Translations under genes and position numbers: made by a program
The notes under the pieces: model-generated
Told to the model about the DNA's origin: nothing
Database searches by the model: none
Seen by the model: only the letters and a program-made list of their open reading frames with translations
Part shown: piece by piece, positions 20,036 through 31,560 of the stretch
Layout: each line of letters begins with the position of its first letter
Position numbering within the stretch: position 1 is the stretch's first letter
Assembly (NCBI RefSeq): GCF_030718085.1
Contig: NZ_JAVAJF010000001.1
Span: 496,001 to 560,000 of the forward strand
Direction of reading: 5' to 3'
Length of the DNA stretch: 64,000 nt
Source of the DNA: Marinobacter sp. MDS2
GTDB taxonomy: Bacteria; Pseudomonadota; Gammaproteobacteria; Pseudomonadales; Oleiphilaceae

Positions 20036-20917
20036 ATGAAATACAGCTTTCGCCAATTAGAAGTTTTTCTCGCTGCGGCCCATTTCCAGAACATCACCCG
20101 GGCAGCAGAGTCACTGTCCATGTCCCAATCTGCCGCCAGCAGTGCGCTAAAAGAACTTGAAAGCCAATTCGACATCCGGCTCTTTGATCGGGTTGGCAAA
20201 CGCCTGCAGTTGAACGAACTGGGCCGACTGTACCGGCCGAAAGCCGAGGCGTTACTCGCCCAGGCCACCGAATTGGAGCAAGCATTCAGCAAGCACTCCG
20301 AAATAGGCGCCCTTAAAGTGGGTGCAACCCTGACGATAGGAAACTATCTCGCCGTTGGCGTGATGGCTCAATACATGAACACCCCTACCCGACCGAAAGT
20401 CTCACTAGAAGTCGCCAACACAAGCACCATTGCGCGTCGGGTTAAGGACTTTGAACTGGACATCGGTTTAATTGAAGGGGAACTTCAGGCCTCTGAACTT
20501 GAGGTTATCCCGTGGCGTGAAGACGAACTCATCGCCTTCTGCGCCCCGAATCACCCTCTGGCTCACAAAAAGCAGCTGACCGATGATGATTTACGGCAAG
20601 CGACCTGGATCATGCGAGAGCAAGGCTCTGGCACCCGCCAAAGCTTCGAGAGGGGCATGCAGGGCCTGTTGCCCGATCTGAACGTGTTGCTCGAGCTGGA
20701 ACACACCGAAGCGATCAAGCGCGCGGTCGAGGCCAACCTGGGGATCGGTTGTTTGTCATGGGTGGTGCTGGCCGACGCATTCAAGCGCGGCAGCCTGGTG
20801 CCGCTTGCGATGCCCAAGCATCGCTCATTTAACCGGCAGTTTTATTTCATTTTGCACAAGCAAAAATACCGCAGCGCCGGTATTGCGCAGTGGATGGAGC
20901 TGTGCAAACAGCTTTAA
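20036..20917 (+). CDS. LysR-family regulator, FinR-like
   Basis: 293 aa. The N-terminal winged helix-turn-helix (FRQLEVFLAAAHFQNITRAA to LFDRVGKRLQL, residues 5-60) is followed by a periplasmic-binding-protein-like effector domain. Divergence from fpr is the same arrangement as finR/fprA in Pseudomonas, where FinR activates fprA; the role here is inferred from that. It converges with miaE. Confidence 0.85.
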   Translation: MKYSFRQLEVFLAAAHFQNITRAAESLSMSQSAASSALKELESQFDIRLFDRVGKRLQLNELGRLYRPKAEALLAQATELEQAFSKHSEIGALKVGATLTIGNYLAVGVMAQYMNTPTRPKVSLEVANTSTIARRVKDFELDIGLIEGELQASELEVIPWREDELIAFCAPNHPLAHKKQLTDDDLRQATWIMREQGSGTRQSFERGMQGLLPDLNVLLELEHTEAIKRAVEANLGIGCLSWVVLADAFKRGSLVPLAMPKHRSFNRQFYFILHKQKYRSAGIAQWMELCKQL

Positions 20918-20963
20918 GAGCCGCCCGAACCTCATCTTCACCGCGAAATTCGGGGGTTCCGGT

Positions 20964-21572
20964 TCAGGCCGTAACAGGCCCGCTATGGAAACGGAATTCC
21001 GAATCCGCTTCTTCAATCAGCGCCTGCTCTACGGCCATGAATTCTGCGACTCGTTCCTCCACCGGGCCGCCATTGGCCTGAACCGCCAGCTTCAGATAAT
21101 CCTGATAGTGCCGCGCCTCGGATTTCAATAACCCGGTGTAGAATTCGGCTAATTTTTCATCAAGATGCGGTGCCAAAGCTGCAAAACGTTCACAGGAACG
21201 CGCCTCAATAATGGCGCCCACGATCAACACATCCACCAAACGGCCCGGATCGTCCTTACGCACCAGATCTCGCATGCCTCCTGCATACCGTGAAGGTGTC
21301 AGGTGGGTATAAGTCACACCCCGCTTTTTCATAATCGCCAACACCTGCTCGAAATGCCGAAGCTCTTCCCGGGCCAAACGCGACATTTTGTTCAGCAACT
21401 CGGTGTTTTCAACGTACCGGTACATCAAGCTGAGCGCGGTAGATGCCGCCTTTTTCTCACAGTGTGCGTGATCAATCAGCAGCAAATCCTGGTTCGCCAA
21501 CGCATTCTCAAGCCACTGCTGCGGCGTGCGGCACGGTAGAAAATCGTATATTTCCTTCAGAGCATCTGTCAT
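20964..21572 (-). CDS. miaE: tRNA-(ms2io6A)-hydroxylase MiaE
   Basis: A 202-aa diiron monooxygenase that hydroxylates 2-methylthio-isopentenyl-adenosine at position 37 of tRNAs. Ferritin-like metal motifs are visible: Glu in AHCEKKAAS, EELRHFEQV (ExxH), EARSCERF and SEARHYQDY (ExxH). Length matches the family. It is monocistronic, converging with the LysR gene and divergent from acnB. Confidence 0.92.
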   Translation of the reverse strand: MTDALKEIYDFLPCRTPQQWLENALANQDLLLIDHAHCEKKAASTALSLMYRYVENTELLNKMSRLAREELRHFEQVLAIMKKRGVTYTHLTPSRYAGGMRDLVRKDDPGRLVDVLIVGAIIEARSCERFAALAPHLDEKLAEFYTGLLKSEARHYQDYLKLAVQANGGPVEERVAEFMAVEQALIEEADSEFRFHSGPVTA

Positions 21573-21831
21573 ATCATTGAATCTGGTCTGGTTTCAAAAG
21601 CCACGGAGTATACCGCAGCTAACAGACAGCTCCGACCTCTGTCCAACTTAACTTTATACGTGCTTTCCTATAGAATGCAGCGCCGGATCAAGGTGTCTCT
21701 GAATAGAATCTGAATGCCCCGCCGGCCAATTTAGGCGTTATTCAGAGGCTCCTTCGGCCTTTTCGCCAATAAACTCCCGCCCGGCAGCATGCCACCGGCG
21801 AGGAACATTCCAACTGATGAGGGTCCATATC

Positions 21832-24426
21832 GTGTTAGAAGCTTATCGTGAACACGTTGCAGAACGTGCAGCTCTGGGTATCCCACCAAAGCCGCTGAAC
21901 CCCGAACAGACTGCTGCTCTGGTAGATCTGCTGAAAAACCCACCCGCCGGTGAAGAAGCAACTCTGGTTGATCTTCTGGAAAACCGCGTACCACCAGGAG
22001 TAGACGAAGCTGCTTACGTTAAAGCCGCGTTCCTGACCGCGATTGTTAAAGGTGAAGCGGCTTCTCCGCTGATCGATAACAAGAAGGCCGTTCAGCTGCT
22101 GGGTATGATGCAAGGTGGTTACAACATCGAAACCTTGGTTGACCTGCTGGACAACGAAGAACTGGCCGAGCTGGCTGGTGAAGAACTGAAGCACACGCTG
22201 CTGATGTTCGACGCGTTTAACGACGTGAAAGAAAAAATGGACGCAGGCAACGCTGTTGCCAAGTCTGTTGTTGAGTCTTGGGCCAACGCTGAGTGGTTCA
22301 CCAACAAAGACAAGGTTCCTGAAAGCACCAAGATGGTGGTTTTCAAGGTTACTGGCGAAACCAACACCGACGACCTGTCTCCTGCTCCCGATGCATGGTC
22401 CCGCCCGGATATCCCGCTGCACGCTCGCGCTGCCTATAAAATGGAACGCGACGGCCTGAATCCGGAAGAGCCAGGCGTTACTGGCCCGATGAGCCAGATC
22501 GACGAAATCAAATCCAAAGGCCTGCCCGTTGCTTTTGTGGGTGACGTAGTAGGTACTGGTTCATCTCGTAAGTCTGCCACTAACTCTGTTCTGTGGTTCT
22601 TCGGTGACGACATTCCGGGCGTTCCTAACAAGCGCGCTGGCGGTGTATGTATCGGTAACAAAGTTGCCCCGATCTTCTTCAACACCATGGAAGATGCCGG
22701 CGCTTTGGTATTCGAAGCCCCCGTTGACAACATGAACATGGGCGACGTAATCGAAATCCGCCCATACGAAGGCAAGATCCTGAACGAAGCCGGTGATGTT
22801 ATCTCCGAGTTCGAGTTCAAATCTGACGTGATTCTGGACGAAGTTCAGGCCGGCGGCCGTATCCCTCTGATCATCGGTCGTGGCTTGACTGCCAAGGCTC
22901 GCACCGCACTGGGCATGGGCCCGACCGATCTGTTCCGTCTGCCGGAAGATCCGGAAGCGGGTGACAAAGGCTTTACTCTGGCCCAGAAGATGGTTGGTAA
23001 AGCATGTGGACTGGAAGAAGGCCAAGGCGTTCGTCCAGGCACCTACTGCGAGCCGCACATGACCACTGTTGGTTCTCAGGACACCACTGGTCCGATGACC
23101 CGTGACGAACTGAAAGATCTGGCCTGCTTGGGCTTCCAGGCTGACCTGGTTATGCAGTCGTTCTGTCACACCGCCGCTTACCCGAAGCCGGTTGACGTTG
23201 AAATGCAGCACACCATGCCGGACTTCATCCGCAACCGTGGCGGTGTTTCCCTGCGTCCGGGCGACGGCATCATCCACTCCTGGCTGAACCGTATGCTGCT
23301 GCCAGACACCGTTGGTACTGGTGGTGACTCCCACACCCGCTTCCCGATGGGCATTTCCTTCCCGGCCGGTTCTGGTCTGGTTGCGTTTGCTGCGGCAACC
23401 GGTGTTATGCCTCTGGACATGCCAGAATCCGTTCTGGTTCGCTTCAAAGGCAAAATGCAGCCGGGTATCACCCTGCGCGATCTGGTACACGCGATCCCGC
23501 TGTACGGCATCAAGCAAGGCATGCTGACTGTTGAGAAAAAAGGCAAGATCAACGAATTCTCTGGTCGTATTCTGGAAATCGAAGGTCTTGAGCACCTGAC
23601 TGTTGAGCAGGCGTTCGAACTGTCTGACGCCTCCGCTGAACGCTCTGCTGCCGGTTGTACCATCAACCTGTCTGAAGAATCTGTTGCCGAGTACCTGCGT
23701 TCCAACATCACCATGCTGCGCTGGATGATCGCTGAAGGTTACGGCGACCCACGTACCCTGGAGCGTCGTGCCCAGCAGATGGAAGCCTGGTTGGCTGATC
23801 CGAAGCTGATGCGTGCAGACAAAGACGCTGAGTACTCTCACGTCGTTGAAATCGACCTGGCGGACATCAAAGAGCCGATCGTGTGCTGCCCGAACGACCC
23901 TGACGATGCCAAGTTCCTGTCCGAAGTGGCTGGCGACAAGGTAGACGAAGTGTTCATCGGTTCCTGCATGACCAACATCGGTCACTTCCGTGCCGCTGGT
24001 AAGCTGCTTGATCAGCACAAAGGTTCCCTGAACACGCGTCTGTGGATGTCTCCGCCGACCAAGATGGATCAGGCTCAGCTGATGGAAGAAGGTTACTTCA
24101 ACATCTACGGCACTGCCGGTGTGCGCACCGAAATGCCGGGTTGTTCACTGTGTATGGGTAACCAGGCTCGTGTGGCTGCGAAGTCCACCGTTCTGTCTAC
24201 CTCTACCCGTAACTTCCCGAACCGTCTGGGCGATGGTGCCAACGTGTACCTGACCTCTGCGGAGCTGGCTTCTGTTGGCGCGATCCTTGGCAAGCTTCCG
24301 ACTCCTCAGGAGTACATGGAGTACGCTAAAGATCTGGACAGCATGTCAGCTGAGATCTACAAGTATCTCAACTTTGACCAGATGGAGAACTACACCAAGA
24401 AGGCGTCTGAAGCGACTGTCGCTTAA
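21832..24426 (+). CDS. acnB: Aconitate hydratase B
   Basis: The main TCA-cycle aconitase, 864 aa. The start is GTG (GTGTTAGAAGCT, reading MLEAYREHVAERAALG), with GAGGG upstream; an ATG 15 bp earlier lacks family support. Domains are in AcnB order: N-terminal HEAT-like region, swivel domain, then the 4Fe-4S catalytic core. Cluster ligands are Cys712 (in GSCMTNIGH), Cys771 and Cys774 (in PGCSLCMGN), two positions on from E. coli. Codon use is strongly biased to CTG, GGT, CGT and GTT compared with its neighbours, indicating high expression rather than transfer. Confidence 0.97.
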   Translation: MLEAYREHVAERAALGIPPKPLNPEQTAALVDLLKNPPAGEEATLVDLLENRVPPGVDEAAYVKAAFLTAIVKGEAASPLIDNKKAVQLLGMMQGGYNIETLVDLLDNEELAELAGEELKHTLLMFDAFNDVKEKMDAGNAVAKSVVESWANAEWFTNKDKVPESTKMVVFKVTGETNTDDLSPAPDAWSRPDIPLHARAAYKMERDGLNPEEPGVTGPMSQIDEIKSKGLPVAFVGDVVGTGSSRKSATNSVLWFFGDDIPGVPNKRAGGVCIGNKVAPIFFNTMEDAGALVFEAPVDNMNMGDVIEIRPYEGKILNEAGDVISEFEFKSDVILDEVQAGGRIPLIIGRGLTAKARTALGMGPTDLFRLPEDPEAGDKGFTLAQKMVGKACGLEEGQGVRPGTYCEPHMTTVGSQDTTGPMTRDELKDLACLGFQADLVMQSFCHTAAYPKPVDVEMQHTMPDFIRNRGGVSLRPGDGIIHSWLNRMLLPDTVGTGGDSHTRFPMGISFPAGSGLVAFAAATGVMPLDMPESVLVRFKGKMQPGITLRDLVHAIPLYGIKQGMLTVEKKGKINEFSGRILEIEGLEHLTVEQAFELSDASAERSAAGCTINLSEESVAEYLRSNITMLRWMIAEGYGDPRTLERRAQQMEAWLADPKLMRADKDAEYSHVVEIDLADIKEPIVCCPNDPDDAKFLSEVAGDKVDEVFIGSCMTNIGHFRAAGKLLDQHKGSLNTRLWMSPPTKMDQAQLMEEGYFNIYGTAGVRTEMPGCSLCMGNQARVAAKSTVLSTSTRNFPNRLGDGANVYLTSAELASVGAILGKLPTPQEYMEYAKDLDSMSAEIYKYLNFDQMENYTKKASEATVA

Positions 24427-24455
24427 GCACCAACCTTTTCGGTTTAGCTCCAATG

Positions 24456-24486
24456 AAACGCCAGCCTTCGGGCTGGCGTTTTTTTG
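24456..24486 (+). terminator. Terminator of acnB
   Basis: A perfect stem ACGCCAGCC / GGCTGGCGT with a TTCG tetraloop is followed by a run of T. It lies 30 bp after the acnB stop. Confidence 0.95.
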
Positions 24487-24533
24487 TGCCTGCACAAATG
24501 CCTACTGATTTATCAATGTCCCGACACCGCCAT

Positions 24534-24605
24534 GGGGTAGCTTTTCTTTCGGGAAAAATAACTCGCTTCGCTCAGACATCTTTTTCCCTGCAGAAAAGCT
24601 ACCCC
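24534..24605. repeat. Long imperfect inverted repeat between acnB and putP
   Basis: The arms GGGGTAGCTTTTC...GGGAAAAA (24,534-24,558) and TTTTTCCC...GAAAAGCTACCCC (24,581-24,605) pair over 25 bp with three mismatches, around a 22-nt loop. It sits between the terminators of the two convergent genes, so it belongs to neither. It looks like a small non-coding repeat element of the MITE or REP kind. No second copy was seen in this window. Confidence 0.6.
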
Positions 24606-24645
24606 ACACCGGCGCCTCACTCCGCGCTGTTAGATTGTCTGGTCC

Positions 24646-24676
24646 ATAAAAAAAGGGCTCCCTCAGGAGCCCTTTC
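24646..24676 (-). terminator. Terminator of putP
   Basis: The stem AAAGGGCTCC / GGAGCCCTTT around CTCA is followed on the minus strand by a run of seven T. It is 27 bp beyond the putP stop. Confidence 0.92.
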
Positions 24677-24702
24677 GCACAACCGTTTAGTAACCCTTGC
24701 GA

Positions 24703-26193
24703 TTACCGCTCGATGTGCTGGTATTCACCGGCATCTGCTGTCACAGAGCTCACCACGACAATGGCAATGAGCGCGGCAACGAAGCCAGGAATGATCTCGT
24801 AAACGCCCGGACCACCCATGAAGCTGCCATTCCAGCCCAGAGAGATCCATACCATAACAGTCACAGCACCCACTACCATGCCTGCAATGGCACCAGCACC
24901 GTTGGTGCGGGACCACATCAGAGACAGCAGGATCAGCGGACCAAAGGCGGCACCAAAGCCTGCCCAAGCGTTACTGACCAGCCCCAGAACCTGAGAGTCA
25001 GGGTCAGAAGCGATAACCGCAGCCACCAGGCCGACAGCCACAACACAGGCACGGCCTACGTTCACACACTCACGATCTGTGGCTTCTTTGCGCAGGAACA
25101 AGCGGTAGAAGTCTTCAGTCAATGAAGAAGACGACACCAGCAACTGACTGGAGATGGTACTCATAACCGCCGCCAGCAGCGCCGCATACAAGAAGCCAGT
25201 AATCAGCGGGTGGAACAGCATGTCAGACAGAATGATGAAAATGGTTTCCGGGTCGGCAATGTCCAGGCCGTTACGAACCGCGTAAGCGCGACCGAACACA
25301 CCCAGAGAAATCGCACCGATCAGGGAAATACCCATCCAACCCATACCAATGTTACGGGCAGTCGGTACATCTTTCAGGGAGCGGATCGCCATGAAACGCA
25401 CGATGATGTGCGGCTGACCGAAGTAACCCAAGCCCCAAGTAACCGCTGACAACCAGCCAATGAAGGTCAGGCCTTCGGTCCAGGACAACAAGGTTGGATC
25501 TACTTCGTTAAGAGTCTGTGAAGCCTGGGCGTAGCCGCCACCGCCTTCACCGAACAGCACGACAGCCGGCATGATAACCAGCGCCAGCATCATGATGCAG
25601 CCCTGGACGAAGTCGGTCATGCTCACCGCCAGGAAGCCACCTACCACGGTATAAGCCAGTACCACACCCAAGGTGATCACAATACCGACAGAGTAATCAC
25701 TCAAACCGCCGAAGTTGAAGATACCGGCAAAGGCGCTTTCAAACAGCTTACCACCAGCAACCAGACCAGAAGCGGTGTATACCGCGAAGAACACCACGAT
25801 AACAATCGCAGATACGGTCCTGAGCGACAGAGCTTTTGTCGGGAAACGATTGGCCAGGAAAGACGGGATAGTGATGGCGTTGCCATAATGAACGGTTTGT
25901 TCACGGAGGCGAGGCGCTACCAGTACCCAGTTGAAAAACGCACCCACGAACAAGCCGATGCCGATCCAGGCAGACGCCAAACCAGACACGTACAACGCGC
26001 CCGGCAGCCCCAACAGCAGCCAACCACTCATATCAGACGCACCGGCCGACAAGGCCGCTACTTTCGGGCTAAGCGCTCGCCCACCCAGCATGTAGTCTTC
26101 AGACGAAGACGTCGATGTGCGCATTGCATAAATGCCGATGGCAATCATGAGCGCAAAGTAAGCAAAAAGACTGATCCAAACACCAATAGCCAT
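24703..26193 (-). CDS. putP: Sodium/proline symporter
   Basis: A 496-aa inner-membrane protein of the solute:sodium symporter family with about 13 helices. The N-terminal half has SSSEDYMLGGRALSP and AGASDMSGWLLLGLPGALY, the Na+ and proline site segments diagnostic of PutP. It would import proline as nutrient or osmoprotectant. It stands alone with its own terminator. The gene immediately upstream encodes an AraC regulator in the same direction, 302 bp away. Confidence 0.93.
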   Translation of the reverse strand: MAIGVWISLFAYFALMIAIGIYAMRTSTSSSEDYMLGGRALSPKVAALSAGASDMSGWLLLGLPGALYVSGLASAWIGIGLFVGAFFNWVLVAPRLREQTVHYGNAITIPSFLANRFPTKALSLRTVSAIVIVVFFAVYTASGLVAGGKLFESAFAGIFNFGGLSDYSVGIVITLGVVLAYTVVGGFLAVSMTDFVQGCIMMLALVIMPAVVLFGEGGGGYAQASQTLNEVDPTLLSWTEGLTFIGWLSAVTWGLGYFGQPHIIVRFMAIRSLKDVPTARNIGMGWMGISLIGAISLGVFGRAYAVRNGLDIADPETIFIILSDMLFHPLITGFLYAALLAAVMSTISSQLLVSSSSLTEDFYRLFLRKEATDRECVNVGRACVVAVGLVAAVIASDPDSQVLGLVSNAWAGFGAAFGPLILLSLMWSRTNGAGAIAGMVVGAVTVMVWISLGWNGSFMGGPGVYEIIPGFVAALIAIVVVSSVTADAGEYQHIER

Positions 26194-26351
26194 AAGGCTC
26201 CTCCGGTTTAATGAGTCGGACTAGATCCGCTCTCTGAGCACAGCCCTGGCGCTATAGCCAGCTTACTGCGCCGTTATTCTTGTTTAGCCGAATTCCATCC
26301 TCGTTGGAGCGAAGCGTTCCTCGCACGGATACTCCCTCAATATAGTTAAAC

Positions 26352-26371
26352 TTCAGTATTTTGCGACTGAA
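26352..26371. promoter_or_regulatory. Palindrome upstream of putP, possible operator
   Basis: TTCAGT and ACTGAA form a perfect 6-bp inverted repeat with an 8-bp spacer, 158 bp upstream of the putP start. The rest of the 302-bp gap (26,194-26,495) shows no gene and no clear sigma-70 promoter. The site could bind a putP regulator, but that is a guess from position. Confidence 0.3.
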
Positions 26372-26495
26372 ATCAACAACAAGTCGGCAATACGGGACTT
26401 CAGGCGACACAAGTTAGTATTACTACCCACTCACGGCTTACGAAATCCTACGATTCTTTTACAAAATTCTCCGGTACTGGCCATTCGTGCCGGAA

Positions 26496-27275
26496 TTATG
26501 CGACATGTTCGCCGATTTGGAGTCTGGAGGGCGTTGTTCCTTTGTATTTGCGCAACGCATTGGTGAGTGCACTTTGAGATGAGAAGCCGGTTCGGTAGCT
26601 GATTTCAGAGACCGACAACTGGCGACTGGCGAGCAAACGTGCAGCCTGCTCTAGACGTGTCTGTAACAAAAACTGATGCGGCGTGATCCCCGCCACTTCC
26701 CTGAAAATTTCGTGGAACCGGCTAACACTCAAGCAGGCTTGGCCTGCCAGCTCCTGAACGGTAATTTTCCGGTGCAGGTTATCCAGAATGAAGCGGCGGG
26801 TCGCTTCTGGGCTGACACTGTTGCGCGCAGGTTTGACTGGCGCTCCATCAACCACGCGATCCGCCATGCTATACAGAATGCTCGCAGCCAGATGCCGATG
26901 CAACGGCACGTTGTCCGGCGCCCGGTCAAATTCACCCGCCGCAAATTGCACCAACCCCTGCAAACGGTGATCCATCTGAACCGTGCAGGGTTTATCGAAC
27001 ATTCTGGCCAGCAATTCGTATTCTCTATGAGCCGTAGACTCAAGCGCAGGGCTCTGGGGATCAAGATTGATCACCAAAACATGGTTTAGCTGATCCCCGC
27101 AGTAATCGTGCTCAATCTCTGTAGGCACCAAACACGCTTTCCAGGTATCGAGATACGCCCCTAGCCCATCGACACACAACTCGGCTGCGCCACGAACACC
27201 GACAACCACCTGGTGGTGCTCATGGTGATGTTGCTGAGCGTTCGCGGGGAGTTTTACGATCCTGGCATCCAGCAT
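26496..27275 (-). CDS. AraC-family transcriptional regulator
   Basis: 259 aa. The N-terminal His-rich cupin-like sensor region (HHHEHHQVVVGV near residue 17) is followed by the double helix-turn-helix AraC domain at the C-terminus (ITVQELAGQACLSVSRFHE and ISYRTGFSSQSALTNALRKY). It starts four bases after the tmk stop, so it may be read through from the fatty-acid/mltG/tmk block. It lies upstream of putP and could control it, as AraC-type PruR controls proline genes in Pseudomonas; this is inference. Confidence 0.85.
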   Translation of the reverse strand: MLDARIVKLPANAQQHHHEHHQVVVGVRGAAELCVDGLGAYLDTWKACLVPTEIEHDYCGDQLNHVLVINLDPQSPALESTAHREYELLARMFDKPCTVQMDHRLQGLVQFAAGEFDRAPDNVPLHRHLAASILYSMADRVVDGAPVKPARNSVSPEATRRFILDNLHRKITVQELAGQACLSVSRFHEIFREVAGITPHQFLLQTRLEQAARLLASRQLSVSEISYRTGFSSQSALTNALRKYKGTTPSRLQIGEHVA

Positions 27276-27279
27276 TGCC

Positions 27280-28988
<1,709 letters not shown>

Positions 28989-28993
28989 GCGCG

Positions 28994-29812
28994 CTAATCC
29001 GTTGTTGGAGTGGAGCCGCAGATTGTCGCAAGCCGGCCGGTAACAGGCAAATCCTGTTCGGCCAATGTCCGCACAGAGACAACGCCCAGCACACTATTGG
29101 TTAAATAGACACCCCGACAGCTTGATGCGAGCAGATCCTCCAACATGATAGGCGCCTCGTGAACCACCTCGCCGCTCGCGCGAAGTCGTTCCAGCGCAAA
29201 TCTGCGCATCACCCCCATCACTGCCAAAGAATCAGGCGGCGGCGTGCGCCAACCGTCATCGGTTTCGATAAAGAGATTGGTGCGGGTGCCCTCAACGATA
29301 TGGCCTGCAGCGTTCGCCATCAGAACTTCGAACACACCGTCTTGCAGTTCAGAGGCGGCCATCACCTGTTCGATTCGGTTCAACGATTTAATACCGGAAA
29401 ACAGCGGATTGACCGTGAGAGGCACGCGAGAGAAATCAGCCACCACGCCAGTCACCGGCGCTAATGGCGGCATAGCTGCATGAGAGATCAGAAGGTTGGG
29501 CTGCAACTCTGGAGTCGGGCGATAGCCCCGGCCTCCGGAACCCCGGGTGAGCGTCAATTTGAGCACCCAGTTATTGCCGCGATAAAAATCGGCGTAACGC
29601 TCTAGAGCTTGTTGGAGCGCTCGCTCAAGCTCTGCCCGATTAACGGGTATTCGCAGACGCTCGGCATCCCGGGTCATCCTGTCGAGGTGAAAGGCCTGCA
29701 GGTATGCTCCACGATCATCAACCCGAAGGGTTTCAAACAGCCCGTCTCCATAGGCCAAACCGCGATCACCGGGCGGAAAAGCACCGTCTTCCGCCCAATA
29801 TAGCGTTACCAC
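28994..29812 (-). CDS. pabC: Aminodeoxychorismate lyase
   Basis: A PLP enzyme of fold type IV that makes p-aminobenzoate for folate, 272 aa, starting with GTG. The N-terminal DRGLAYGDGLFETLR, the Schiff-base Lys in GIKSLNRIEQV, and the VEGTRTNLFI segment are as expected. It follows fabF by seven bases and precedes mltG. Confidence 0.93.
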   Translation of the reverse strand: MVTLYWAEDGAFPPGDRGLAYGDGLFETLRVDDRGAYLQAFHLDRMTRDAERLRIPVNRAELERALQQALERYADFYRGNNWVLKLTLTRGSGGRGYRPTPELQPNLLISHAAMPPLAPVTGVVADFSRVPLTVNPLFSGIKSLNRIEQVMAASELQDGVFEVLMANAAGHIVEGTRTNLFIETDDGWRTPPPDSLAVMGVMRRFALERLRASGEVVHEAPIMLEDLLASSCRGVYLTNSVLGVVSVRTLAEQDLPVTGRLATICGSTPTTD

Positions 29813-29819
29813 GGCGAGC

Positions 29820-31067
29820 TCAGCCCTCGAATCGGCTAAAAATCAGCGTACCGTTGGTGCCGCCGAAACCGAACGAATTGGACAACGCCACCTTAACGTC
29901 TGCCTTTCGGCTATTGTGCGGCACAAAATCCAGATCGCACCCGTCATCCGGATTATCCAGATTAATGGTGGGCGGCAGAATGCCATCCCGAACCGCCAGG
30001 ACCGAGAATATCGCTTCCACGGCACCCGCTGCACCCAGCAAATGCCCGGTCATGGATTTGGTACTGCTGATGGCCAGCTTCTGGGCGTGGTCACCAAACA
30101 CCGATTTAACGGCCGCCACTTCGGCAACGTCTCCGGCCTGGGTAGACGTGCCGTGAGCGTTAATATAATCCACCTGATCCACCGACAAACCGGCGTCCCG
30201 AACCGCATTAGCCATTGAACGCGCCGCGCCTTCACCATCTTCAGGGGGCGAAGTGATGTGGTGCGCATCATCGCTCATGCCGAACCCGACCACTTCGCCG
30301 TAAATAGTTGCCCCGCGAGCTTGCGCATGTTCCAGCGCCTCCAGAACCATCACGCCTGCGCCGTCGCTCAACACAAAGCCATCACGCTCTTTGTCCCAAG
30401 GGCGACTGGCCTTCTCTGGCTCATCGTTGCGCGTTGACAATGCCCGAGCCGACGAGAACGCTGCAACCGCCGAGCGCGTCGTCGCCATTTCAGAGCCACC
30501 CGCCAGCATGACATCGGCATCACCATAAGCGATGGTTCTGGCCGCGTAACCAATGTTGTGGGTCCCGGTGGTACAGGCAGTCACAATGGCGATGTTCGGG
30601 CCTTTGTAGCCAAAACGGATGGCCGCGTTACCGGAAATCATATTAATGACCGAAGCCGGCACAAAAAACGGAGAAACCTTGCGAGGCCCGGACTTCTCCA
30701 TCTGTATAATATTCTTTTCGATATACTCCAGACCGCCAATACCGGAACCGATCGCAATCCCGACACGATCACGGTCTAGCTTTTCGAATTGCTCCAACCC
30801 GCTGTCATCCACCGCCTGCTGAGCGGCGATCAAACCATAATGGATAAAGGCATCGAGTTTTCTCGCTTCCTTGCCGGACAACCAGGGTTCCACATCGAGA
30901 TTTTTGACGGCACCACCAATGCGTGTGTTGTAATCGGTTGCGTCAAAGCGATCAATCGCCCCGATACCGCTCTGCCCTGCGCACACGGCATCCCATGAGG
31001 ACGCAACATCGTTCCCCACCGGTGAAAGCATCCCCATGCCCGTGATAACAACCCGTCGTTTGCTCAT
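29820..31067 (-). CDS. fabF: Beta-ketoacyl-ACP synthase II
   Basis: Elongates acyl-ACP in type II fatty acid synthesis, about 415 aa. The Cys-His-His triad is in [18 protein letters not shown] and [11 protein letters not shown]. The start [10 protein letters not shown] matches other FabF proteins. An ATG four codons upstream is an alternative, because the GAGG site is close to the chosen ATG. It is separated from acpP by a stem-loop. Confidence 0.96.
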   Translation of the reverse strand: MSKRRVVITGMGMLSPVGNDVASSWDAVCAGQSGIGAIDRFDATDYNTRIGGAVKNLDVEPWLSGKEARKLDAFIHYGLIAAQQAVDDSGLEQFEKLDRDRVGIAIGSGIGGLEYIEKNIIQMEKSGPRKVSPFFVPASVINMISGNAAIRFGYKGPNIAIVTACTTGTHNIGYAARTIAYGDADVMLAGGSEMATTRSAVAAFSSARALSTRNDEPEKASRPWDKERDGFVLSDGAGVMVLEALEHAQARGATIYGEVVGFGMSDDAHHITSPPEDGEGAARSMANAVRDAGLSVDQVDYINAHGTSTQAGDVAEVAAVKSVFGDHAQKLAISSTKSMTGHLLGAAGAVEAIFSVLAVRDGILPPTINLDNPDDGCDLDFVPHNSRKADVKVALSNSFGFGGTNGTLIFSRFEG

Positions 31068-31127
31068 ATCCTCATTCACCTGATTGTTCTTTAAAAATAT
31101 CCATCAACCTTGCTGATGTTCAGCCAA

Positions 31128-31167
31128 TAAAAAAGCCGTCCTTCAATTTACAAAAAAGGACGGCTTT
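31128..31167 (-). terminator. Intercistronic hairpin between acpP and fabF
   Basis: A 12-bp stem, AAAGCCGTCCTT / AAGGACGGCTTT, with a 12-nt loop is followed on the minus strand by TTTTTTATT. It lies within the gap between acpP and fabF and probably acts as a partial terminator, letting acpP be made in excess over fabF. Confidence 0.8.
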
Positions 31168-31193
31168 CGCCTGGCAATCTGATCAGCAGAGTA

Positions 31194-31427
31194 TCAGGTG
31201 TGCGCGACGATGTAGTCGATCGCGTTCTGAACCGTGCCCAGCTTCTCGGCTTCTTCGTCAGGAATTTCGGTTTCGAATTCCTCTTCAAGGGCCATAACCA
31301 GCTCAACAGTGTCCAGTGAGTCAGCGCCAAGATCCTCTACAAAAGAAGATGTGTTCTGAACTTCGGACTCTTTAACGCCCAACTGTTCACATACGATCTT
31401 CTTAACGCGCTCTTCAACTGTACTCAT
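31194..31427 (-). CDS. acpP: Acyl carrier protein
   Basis: 77 aa, highly acidic. The phosphopantetheine attachment Ser lies in the invariant [10 protein letters not shown] motif. It carries acyl chains for the Fab enzymes, LpxA/LpxD and PlsX encoded nearby or elsewhere. A GAGGA site precedes the ATG. The flanking gaps (fabG side 133 bp, fabF side with a hairpin) suggest a separate abundant transcript. Confidence 0.97.
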   Translation of the reverse strand: MSTVEERVKKIVCEQLGVKESEVQNTSSFVEDLGADSLDTVELVMALEEEFETEIPDEEAEKLGTVQNAIDYIVAHT

Positions 31428-31560
31428 AATGTCCTCACTTTAGTGTCAACCAAGCAACTCAATGATTGCCAGTTTAGTTTAAACCCTACCTGCAGACAAG
31501 CAGGGGGATCAGTTAAACATGTTGTGCGACAAGGGGTTGCACTACCGCCCAATGCAGGGC

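Noticed and set aside
9534..21752. The 14-mer TATTCAGAGGCTCC occurring upstream of glnS (9,534-9,547) and upstream of acnB (21,739-21,752)
   Set aside because: Several repeated 14-mers are expected by chance in 64 kb on both strands. The two sites differ in orientation to the gene, and no wider match was seen.
22561..24018. A 485-codon minus-strand open frame inside acnB
   Set aside because: Shadow frame created by the strong codon bias of acnB; low-complexity composition.
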